Part shown: piece after piece, positions 1 through 6,296 of the stretch
Layout of the letters: every line of letters starts with the position of its first letter
Position numbering within the stretch: the stretch's first letter is position 1
NCBI GenBank assembly: GCA_027604005.1
Contig: JADGJT010000554.1
Location: 1-12,025 of the forward strand
Direction of reading: 5' to 3'
Source: Dinochytrium kinnereticum
Lineage: Eukaryota > Chytridiomycota > Chytridiomycetes > Chytridiales > Chytridiaceae
Length of the DNA: 12,025 nt
The notes under the pieces: generated by a model
Told to the model about the DNA's origin: nothing
The model's input: only the letters and a program-made list of their open reading frames with translations
Databases searched by the model: none
Translations under genes and position numbers: made by a program

Positions 1-2541
1 TCCTCCACCTCCCCAACCAAAAACCCCGCATCCCTCAACTCCCTCGTCAACATCTCCATAACAGGATCAACAACATCCCTATACCACCACCTCCCCTCCC
101 CATAAAGCATCCTAACAGCATGCTCCTGAACCCTCTTCACAATCCCAAGCACCTCTCGGGCCTGAGGCGTCGTCGGGGCGTCCTCAGCATGGCCCAACGA
201 GAATGAGACCTTGGTCGGGTGACCCCCTCGGATGTAGGTGCGGGTTAGGTCCGAGGCGTAGCCGTGGTATTCGGGGGAGGCGTCGATGAGGACCAGCGTC
301 TCGGGGGGGATTGGGGCGTAACCGGCTGTCAGGTTTTCGCCGGTGCGGTAGTGGAGGATCGCGCCGTGAGGGCCTGCACCGACGATAGGGGAGTAAGCCT
401 GTCATGACAGGAACAAACAAACAAAGTCAGGACCGTTTCGAAACACCACGACGGCACGGGAAAACCCCCCCTTCCTTCCTTCCCTCCTTCCTTCCTAAAG
501 AAAACAACAAAAAAAATACCAAAACCAACTAACAAACAAAAACAACAGCAAACAACCCACTAAACACCAACCTGCAACCACCCTCCACACACCCCACCAA
601 CCCCCACAAACTCCGCAGCAACCTCAACCTCATTCGCCCTCCTCGCACGCAAAAGGTACTCCTCCGCCCTCCGATGCGCCCAGGCAGCAAGATTCCCAGC
701 CCTCTTCAACGCCACCAGCTCCGACCCACTCTTCACAAACCTAGCCCTCGCAAAGGCGTTCCACACAAGCATGGACGGCGTCACGGACGCGCAGGTCAAG
801 GACGACGGGAGGAGGGTGGGCGCGGGGTTCATCACCGGGGTCAGGATGCGGATCGGGCCTGTGAGGGGGTTGTTGGTGGTCGGGGTGTCGTCGTCGTTGT
901 GGTCGCAGTCTTCTTCTGGGTGGTCGGAGGCGGGGGTGGGAGAGGGGGATGGCGTGGGGCTCTTCACGTCGTTGTCGTCGTCGTGATGCTTGGGCTTTCC
1001 GCTTTTCCTGTTATGATATTTGCGGTGGTGGTGGTCGTCATCCTCCTCCTCCTCATCATCATCATCATGATGCTTCCTCCTCCCCTCCCGATGCCTCCCA
1101 TGACTCTTCTTCCTCCCACCTCTCCTCCCACGTCCCCGCCTCCCCCGTCGCTCAAGCGCAACCTCCCCCAAGGCACAGCCCGATAAATCACCCGGCAACT
1201 CCTTGATGGATTTGACATCATCCAGCCCATGGGCTTTCATAAGGTACTCCTTGGACGGGAAGGTGCCCGTAAAGACCGCCTCACGTTCAGGCTGTTCAGG
1301 GAGGTAAAGGGTGATGGTGAATGACATGGGTTCGTCGAGGGTTTGGTTGGAGTGGACAAGGGTCGTGTTTGGGGTTAGGACGATGGCTGCACCTGAGATG
1401 GCGAGGGGGCCGATCACTTTTTTTTTGTTTGGTAAAGAGGGAGGAGGGATGAGTTATTTCAGTTAAAAGAGCGGAGAGGTTGTCTCAGGGAGGGGGTTTG
1501 AAAGGAGGAAAAGTTTTTTTCCGCCAAGCGGAAGAACGCGTTATTTCAGTCAAAGAGGGCGAAAACGTTATTCCAGCAAAAAAAAAAAGGAGGAACGAGT
1601 TATTCCATCAAAGAAAAGGGGGGGGGAGAGACCAGAACAGTTCATCAAAAAACAGCAGACAAAGGGTGAGTTAAAAGTCAACCACTTTTTGTCAAAAAGG
1701 CCATACACAAAAGAAACCCATCCCCCTCCATATCAACGCAAAGTTCGTCAAACAAAAACAAAAAACAAAAAAAAAGGGGGGGCAAACTCACAATACTCCA
1801 CATTCGGCGTCTGCTTCCACCCAGGAAACTCAGCATCACTTTCATCCCTCTGCGGTCTCGGAGCGGTGGTGAGAAGAACACGGTACTGCTCTCCCTGAAC
1901 GTTCCCCGCCGCCGCCGCCGCCTCCCCACGAATGGCCTCGGCAAGGTGCTTGAACAGTTTCTCGCGGTTCTCAAGAAAGATGGTGTTGGGAAGGTCAAGG
2001 TCTTCGAACGGGCAGACTAGAGGTGCAGAGGATGTGACGGTGAAAAATAAAATAAAGAGCGAGAGAGAGAGAGAAGCGATGAGCGATTCAGTGACCGTGA
2101 ACAACAAAAAGAAAAGAGAGAGAGAGAGAGAAGCGATGAGCGATTCAAAACAATGAGAATGCGGGGGAGGGGTTGAGGCAAATGAGTGGCGCCCTTCTCA
2201 CCATCCGAAAGCGACCGATCCCAAGAATGCAACCTCCACCACCTCCTCCAATCCCACCCACTTCCAGCGGAAGCACTGCTCCCACCGAGAAACGCCACCC
2301 CATCCGACGACCCGCTCGCCACAAGAAGAAGAAGCGTGACGATCCAGACCAGGATGCCTAGCGCCAGGACCGTCCAGACCACGTGGAGGAAGGCGATGAA
2401 TGCTCTCTGGTGGGGACGGCTGCGGGTTGTGGAGGGTTGGTTTGGACAGGTGAGGATGCGGGACCAGATGCAGCGTGGGTTCTTGGGAGGATCGGTGGCC
2501 TTTTGGAGGAGGGACTCGGTGTCGGGGGTGGGGTCTTTCAT
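1..2541 (-). CDS. Membrane-anchored Xaa-Pro dipeptidase (prolidase-like, peptidase M24B), 3' end outside window
   Basis: Model: exons 2541-2202, 2016-1792, 1416-572 and 398-1 (minus strand), phases 1, 1 and 0; the first three encode exactly 470 residues. The family cleaves Xaa-Pro bonds with a two-metal pita-bread domain. Residues 1-46 are a cytosolic-type tail; about 47-75 form one hydrophobic helix, predicting a type II membrane anchor. The aminopeptidase-P-type N-domain follows, with a Y-L-I-G motif across the second splice junction and FTGTFPSKEYLMKAHGLDDV near 237-256. A charged low-complexity insertion spans about 277-375. The catalytic domain starts around KSGSELVALKRAG; exon 4 holds the HGAILHY motif and two expected metal-ligand aspartates in LVLIDAS and GYASDLTRTY. 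The remaining ligands (His, Glu, Glu) should lie beyond base 1. The start is the first ATG ahead of the membrane helix. It is divergent from the gene at 2717. Aminopeptidase P is the alternative, but the SKE..DDV pattern looks more prolidase-like. Confidence 0.85.
399..571 (-). other. Intron 3 of the prolidase-like gene
   Basis: The donor GTTGGTG follows a CAG codon. The acceptor is CATGACAG, preceded by a CTGAC branch-like site and T-rich sequence. Splicing joins GGWLQ to AYSPIVGAG in phase 0, matching the usual prolidase order just before the HGAILHY motif. Length is 173 nt. Confidence 0.85.
857..1153 (-). repeat. Low-complexity coding insertion in the prolidase N-domain
   Basis: About 99 residues (277-375 of the model) interrupt the stretch between the N-domain (ELPGDLSG) and the helix leading to the catalytic domain (FVKSGSEL). 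The order is an Arg/Gly block with repeated RGR, a Lys/His/Arg stretch, an Asp/Glu run, a His cluster, a second Asp run, Ser-Pro repeats and Asp-rich sequence. The frame stays open throughout and I see no well-placed splice pair that would remove it. Confidence 0.7.
1417..1791 (-). other. Intron 2 of the prolidase-like gene (375 nt, A-run acceptor)
   Basis: The donor is GTGAGT after TATT. The chosen acceptor is an A-run ending in AAAG at 1417, with exon 3 starting TGATCGGC. This restores TAT-TTG-ATC-GGC, that is Y-L-I-G, the conserved motif of the N-domain. A more ordinary acceptor, CCATCTCAG, lies 24 nt further in and keeps the same phase but would delete that motif. It could be an alternative site. 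Most of the intron is a degenerate minisatellite. Confidence 0.7.
1453..1690. repeat. Degenerate intronic minisatellite, about eight units of 26-41 bp
   Basis: Units begin GTT and the best copies read GTTATTTCAGTCAAAGAG or GTTATTCCAGCAAAAA. I place unit starts near 1453, 1479, 1513, 1540, 1567, 1599, 1640 and 1670. Units at 1479, 1513 and 1670 are diverged. On the coding strand the core reads roughly CTTTGACTGAAATAAC, which resembles a branch site. The end of the array is approximate. Confidence 0.6.
2017..2201 (-). other. Intron 1 of the prolidase-like gene, with an exact 30-bp duplication
   Basis: The donor is GTGAGA after GATG and the acceptor is CACCTCTAG. Splicing joins a phase-1 G to TC, giving valine and leading into CPFEDLDLPNTIF, the expected start of the prolidase N-domain. 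The intron is 185 nt and carries two identical 30-bp blocks, described separately. Confidence 0.8.
2061..2147. repeat. Exact 30-bp direct repeat inside an intron
   Basis: Two identical 30-bp copies lie at 2061-2090 and 2118-2147 (57-bp spacing). Each is a GA-dinucleotide run followed by AAGCGATGAGCGATTCA. On the coding strand each copy is a CT-rich pyrimidine tract preceded by TGAATCGCTCATCGC, so the duplication doubled a pyrimidine tract ahead of the acceptor. Confidence 0.9.
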
Positions 2542-2716
2542 CTTTCTTTTTTTTTTGGGAAAATTTGTTTATGGCCCTGTTCTTCTTGGGGGAGTGAGTG
2601 AGTGAGACTGGTGGGTTGGTCGGTTGGTGGATGGGATGCTGTTGGTGGAGGTGTGGGGGATGCTTTTCAAATGGAGGAAGGGCTGGGGGCACCCGAATGA
2701 TCAGGGAGGGAGGGGT
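2542..2716. promoter_or_regulatory. Divergent intergenic promoter region
   Basis: This is the 175-bp gap between the start codon of the minus-strand prolidase-like gene and the preferred start of the plus-strand unknown gene. It must hold both 5' UTRs and promoters if the models are right. I see a T-run at 2548-2557, a short GAGT repeat near 2593-2606 and a GGTT-rich stretch, but no convincing TATA box. Confidence 0.4.
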
Positions 2717-4222
2717 ATGAACATGCGCGATGCGATGCCCTTTTTAGATGTTGGATTGTGCGGGAAGACGCATCGTTCTCTTATCCCGCGGGACCTTCAA
2801 AAACGCGTCTGGTCGATCTACAAGCAGGAGCTTATCGCGCTTCCTCCACCGCCTGCCCACCAAACGTCCGCAAGAATGGATTCTAACATCCACCAAACCG
2901 TGTCTTCCCCTGAAAAAGGTGTCACTCAATCAACCCTGCCACAACCAAAGCCCATCCCAACCTGCAACCCTGCATGCTTCCCCACACATGCCCTCGCCAA
3001 GCTCAACCCTCAGCGACCACACCCATGACAGCCGGGAGCTCGCAGCAGGCTACCCGAGGGGGATAGGGCAAGGAGGCATGGGACCGTTTGGGAAGCCAAA
3101 GACGATGGAGAGACGGTTCAACGCCCCCATCGTCTGTGAAGGTGTCATGGTGGATCCGTTGGAGGATGTGAGGAGGTGGGGGGAGGAGTTGAGGGTTGCT
3201 GGGGAACGGTTGAAGGCGATTCAGGCTTTGAAGGGGGGTTGGGAGGTGCATGGTGATTCTTCGTTGAAGGTTCAAACGCATGTGGTTGTGAGGCAGGATG
3301 CTTCTCATACGGCCACCTTTGAAAGCGAACCACCACCACCACCCACCGTCCTCCCTCAACCCACATTCAACGATTCCACAATCCCTCCCACCATCCCTCC
3401 TCAACCCACACCCACCAACACCATCACCCTCACAACCCTCATAATAGGCCACCCCACCCTCCTACCCCTGACGCTCCCCTCCCAAACCACCATCCCGCAC
3501 CTCCGCCAAACCCTCGCAACCCACCTGAACGACCCAGATCCAAACGTCTACCTCCTCTTCCGCGTCAACGACCCCACCCTCACGTCGCGAGACTTTGAAC
3601 GGATCGCCAGGATCGGTGAGGGCGGTGAGGCCTTGTTGGTGCTCATGACTGCTTCCACGGTTGTCACGGATGGGTGGCCGGTGGTCGGGGAGTGGGGGGG
3701 CTGTGGGGGGGATGATGGGAGGGTGGGGTTGTTGGTTGTTAGGAGGGGGGCGGGGTTGGGAAGGGGGTTTGCGGGGGGTGCGGGGTTGCCTTCTTATGAT
3801 GATGTTGTTGCGAGGCCTGTTGGTGAGAGGGGGGGATTGGGTGAGTTTTTTGGTTTTCTTTCCTTCTCTCTATTATTTTTTTTTTCTCTCTCATCTCTCT
3901 TTCCTTGTTTCTCTGTGGGTTTTGTTCCTTTTTTTTCTTTTCTTTTTCTTTCGCTGACGAGCCCGCCGCGCCTCCCACACCAGCCTCCACCGCATCGCCT
4001 CCAGCACCTCCACGCGATGGAAAACTCTTCCCACCATCTTCCCCGTCCGATCCCACCAAACGATGTGACGAAAAGCGCGTCGTCGAGTGTGATGAGGAGA
4101 CCGTTCCTGCCGTCACGGCACCACCCACACCTGTTCCACCACCGAGAGGCACTTCGAGGGGTCATCTGGTTCAGAGAATCAGAGAGTTGGCTGTGAGGCG
4201 TGAGGAGGGGATGTTGGGGTGA
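2717..4222 (+). CDS. Unassigned protein with possible ubiquitin-like region and LPSY motif
   Basis: I do not recognise the family. Preferred model: exons 2717-2918, 3046-3840 and 3984-4222, 411 residues. The first exon (reading IPRDLQKRVWSIYKQELI) looks protein-like in codon choice; the alternative is an unspliced frame from ATG 2748 running into 3840. The body has a helical, charged stretch (DPLEDVRRWGEELRVAGERL), a Pro/Thr linker, then about residues 194-269 alternating strands and a helix that could be a ubiquitin-like fold, then Gly-rich sequence. LPSYDDVVARP near residue 315 resembles PY motifs bound by WW domains. After the last intron there is a Pro-rich, acidic tail ending in a charged helix, HLVQRIRELAVRREEG. 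The second intron (3841-3983) is well supported: GTGAGT donor, T-rich body, CTGAC branch, CACCAG acceptor. It is divergent from the prolidase-like gene and convergent with MED21. Confidence 0.55.
2919..3045 (+). other. Tentative intron 1 of the unassigned gene
   Basis: The donor is GTGTCA after GAAAAAG, and the acceptor CTCGCAG follows a possible ATGAC branch site. Phase 1 on both sides joins the 2717 frame to the downstream frame. Against it: the sequence is C-rich rather than T-rich like the other introns here, and the downstream frame is open straight through it. Confidence 0.35.
3841..3983 (+). other. Last intron of the unassigned gene
   Basis: The donor GTGAGT begins at 3841. A long T/C tract and CGCTGAC follow, with the acceptor CACACCAG ending at 3983. 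Phase 1 yields Ala-Ser-Thr-Ala-Ser and opens the only frame that reaches the stop at 4220-4222. An AG at 3960-3961 directly after the branch-like site is out of phase and too close. Confidence 0.75.
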
Positions 4223-4430
4223 GGGAGGTTGTGTGGGGAAGGGGGAAGGGGGTTTTTGGATTCAGTGAAAGGGTGGGGTTTTGAGGTTCGGGGTTGGCGG
4301 ATGGCGATTTTTGCTTGAGTTTGTGTTGGTTGTTGATGTTTTGGTGTGATGTGGTTCTTTGATTGTAGAAATATAGATGCGACCAGGTCAGGGGTTTTAT
4401 ACGTCATATCCGAAACGTTTTGCTTGCTTT

Positions 4431-4460
<30 letters not shown>
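4431..4460. repeat. (TTG)10 microsatellite
   Basis: Ten perfect TTG units sit in the convergent intergenic region, with extra T residues on each side. The polyvaline or polythreonine frames that cross it are artefacts of the repeat. Confidence 0.95.
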
Positions 4461-4463
<3 letters not shown>

Positions 4464-4750
4464 TTAAGGTGTTTCTTATTTGTTTTTGTTTATCTGTGTG
4501 GTTTTGCTTGAGACGGTTGGATGTGTGGATGGAAAAGATGGAGTTTTGCTTTTTTGAACCAAAAGGTGAATCCATGCGTGCTCGTCAACAGGGTACATGT
4601 AGGAAGCAAGGTGAATCAAAGAGAATTCAAAAAAGCAATGACAACAACAGAGTATCGAACGGATATGCATCAACTATGTTAAGCGTCGCATGGGTATCAT
4701 CCCTCTAAGGGGAGAATCAAGAAAAGACAAAAAAAAAACAAAAAAAGAGT

Positions 4751-4762
4751 AATAAAAATAAA
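4751..4762 (+). terminator. Overlapping AATAAA polyadenylation-type signals
   Basis: Two overlapping AATAAA hexamers start at 4751 and 4757 on the plus strand, about 530 bp after the stop of the unassigned gene. They may serve its 3' end, but the distance is long and the surrounding A-rich sequence makes chance matches likely. Confidence 0.3.
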
Positions 4763-4793
4763 AACATAAAGGTTAATCGGTGCGCATCAATTG

Positions 4794-5909
4794 TCAGTAA
4801 TCCCCCTTCTTCATGGACGCGAGCTGATCATTGGTGATGAATCTGATGGCGTGCCTGACGTCTTCCAGCAGGGATTCTACAAGAAAGATGGATGGATTAT
4901 ATTTGGCATGTGAGTTTTTGATGATTCTCATGAGCACTTGAGAACAAAGTCGTCCATCCAAATGCAAAGGAAAAAAGAAAAAGAGAGGAAGAAAAAACAA
5001 AAAAAGGTCCAGGAAAAAACAAAGACAAGATTTAAAACAAGAGAAGAACTTGCCGGCCTTTGTGATGGCATCCTCCATCTCCTCACCCGCAAGGTCACTC
5101 TCCCTTTCGAGCTCTTTGACCATGTCCATCTGGACAAAAGAGATCAGAGTTGAGAAGTGAAAGGAGAGCCCAAAAACGAAAAGGACGGAATCAAAACTGA
5201 AAAATAAAGATGATGGATGGAGAAGGGGTGGTGCATAAAAGTTTAACCTGCTGTTCTGGAGTGTGTTTCAATCCGGGAAGCTTGTCGATGAGGAAATCAA
5301 TGACCTTTGAGGTGCGGATGATGTCTCTGGAGACTTCTGCCGAGAACCCTGCAGCAAATAAAGTGTAAAACTGCCTTGTCTCTTGAAGGAAAGAGAGAGC
5401 ACTCACTCTTGGTCTCCTCCGTGTTCTTGTTCAGCTGCTCCTCTGTTGTTGTTGTTGTTGTTGAAGTTGATGTATGCGGGGAGGGAGAGAGAGAGAGAGA
5501 ATGCAGGATGCATCGGTCAGGGGTTGTGGGAGATGAGGAGAGAGTGCAGAGTACCTGACCATGCGGTGACAGGGACAGTGGGGCAGACGGAGACGAGGGG
5601 CGCATCCCTCTGCAGGACACCCACAGCGGTGTAGAACAGCTCGGTGATCTTTATTATTATTATTATTTTAAATAAGTAGAGTGGAGTATGGAGGGTAGAG
5701 TGGAGAGTAGAGTATAGTAAAGAGCAGAGTGATAAAGAAGAAGAAATAATAATTAATTAATTAATTAATTAATTAATAAATTCAATCAATGAATCAATCA
5801 GTCAGTCAACCTTGTCAATGCAGTCCTGTATCTGTGACAGCCTGTCTCCAACAGCAGGAGCAGCAGCAGCAGTTGTTGTTGTTGATGTTTGCTGTGGTTG
5901 CTGCAGCAT
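4794..5909 (-). CDS. MED21: Mediator of RNA polymerase II transcription subunit 21
   Basis: Six exons (minus strand): 5909-5811, 5648-5555, 5442-5407, 5348-5248, 5129-5054 and 4876-4794; 489 nt, 162 residues, all phases consistent. MED21 (Srb7) is a small helical subunit of the Mediator middle module; it pairs with MED7 and helps couple activators to RNA polymerase II in the nucleus. A Gln/Thr/Ala-rich N-terminal extension (about 1-19) precedes the family hallmark GDRLSQIQDCIDKITELFYT and AVGVLQRDAP. The second half has EVSRDIIRTSKVIDFLIDKL (match to the MED21 ID.LIDSLP block) followed by a coiled-coil region, LKHTPEQQMDMVKELERESD through ESLLEDVRHAIRF. Human MED21 is about 144 residues, so length fits. 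The 36-nt exon 3 is the least certain. Intron 5 uses a GC donor. Divergent promoter is shared with the DYRK gene. Confidence 0.92.
4877..5053 (-). other. MED21 intron 5, GC-AG type
   Basis: The upstream exon ends AAG-GCC-G and the intron starts GCAAGTTC; the acceptor is TTCTTGTAG. Phase 1 joining gives KAESLLEDV. A GT donor two bases inside (AA then GTTC) would break the frame. GCAAGT is the classic donor form of GC-AG introns. Length is 177 nt. Confidence 0.8.
5349..5406 (-). other. MED21 intron 3, 58 nt
   Basis: This is the shortest intron in the window: donor GTGAGT, acceptor TTTGCTGCAG. It follows the 36-nt exon 3. Joining in phase 1 gives Arg-Phe-Ser and leads into the conserved EVSRDIIRTSKVI block. 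MED21's other introns are 5649-5810, 5443-5554 and 5130-5247. Confidence 0.75.
5443..5554 (-). other. MED21 intron 2, with microsatellite acceptor
   Basis: The donor is GTACTC after GGTCAG. The acceptor is formed directly by an AAC trinucleotide repeat ending in ACAG, and a CT dinucleotide run lies upstream on the coding strand. Repeat-length changes would therefore alter the acceptor neighbourhood. Phase 1 joining gives two glutamates and QLNKNTEETK. Confidence 0.65.
5649..5810 (-). other. MED21 intron 1, AT-rich with microsatellites
   Basis: The donor is GTTGACTGACTG and the acceptor is AATAAAG, in phase 0 between DCIDK and ITELF of the conserved N-terminal helix. It contains an AATT array at about 5748-5777, an ATT run near 5651-5667 and a GAGTA-like imperfect repeat at 5676-5730. 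Length is 162 nt. Confidence 0.85.
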
Positions 5910-6296
5910 TATTCTTATTATTATTAGGTATTAATTAATTACTAAAAGTTAATAAGGTGATATGTAAAATTTATCTTATTAATTAAATTTAATTAAATTA
6001 AATTAATTCTCTCTCTCTCTCTCTCTCTGATCAACCTTTAATTATTTATTATTCGCTTTACTCACTCACTCACTCACTCACTCACCTAACTACTTCTCTC
6101 TCTCTCTCTCTCTCATCCAATTCTAATATTCAATTCAATTCAATTCTAATATTCTATTCAATTGAACCTATTACCGTCACCCCCTCCCTCCATATCACCC
6201 ACCTCAAACATCTTGTGAAACAAAGGAGAAAAAGAAGCACAGACAGACTGACTGAACTGACTGACTGACTGACCGACCACAAGGGATAATAGATAG
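5910..6296. promoter_or_regulatory. AT-rich, microsatellite-rich divergent promoter (MED21 / DYRK)
   Basis: These 387 bp lie between the start codons of MED21 (minus) and the DYRK gene (plus). In order they contain TTAA-rich sequence (5930-6007), a TC run (about 6008-6028), a CTCA array (6061-6085), a second CT run (about 6095-6114), a CAATT array (about 6119-6171) and a GACT array (about 6244-6277) just before the kinase start. No single element is a clear TATA box, since TA-rich sequence is everywhere. No coding sequence is seen. Confidence 0.6.
6061..6085. repeat. (CTCA)n tetranucleotide repeat
   Basis: About six perfect CTCA units lie between two CT dinucleotide runs in the divergent promoter region. 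Confidence 0.9.

Larger units (their letters stand above)
4223..4793. other. Convergent intergenic region
   Basis: These 571 bp lie between the stop of the plus-strand unassigned gene and the stop of minus-strand MED21. They presumably hold both 3' UTRs. I see no convincing coding sequence. Contents are G/T-rich sequence to about 4340, a TTG microsatellite, moderately AT-rich unique sequence and an A-rich tract at 4720-4770. Confidence 0.6.

Noticed and set aside
674..1230. Plus-strand and alternate minus-strand open frames rich in Val, His or Arg across the prolidase exon
   Set aside because: They are shadows of the low-complexity coding insertion; simple repeats keep all frames open and none shows a family motif.
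1393..1416. Acceptor CCATCTCAG for prolidase intron 2
   Set aside because: It is in phase but would remove the conserved Y-L-I-G motif. It is kept only as a possible alternative site.
4346..4708. Possible small gene (120 codons, plus strand) in the convergent intergenic region
   Set aside because: It owes much of its length to the TTG repeat (polyvaline) and T-rich sequence, and has no motif or conserved-looking segment.
6244..6277. Tandem tetranucleotide arrays as a CRISPR-like or telomeric array
   Set aside because: Units are four bases with no spacers and do not match telomeric repeats; they are ordinary microsatellites.
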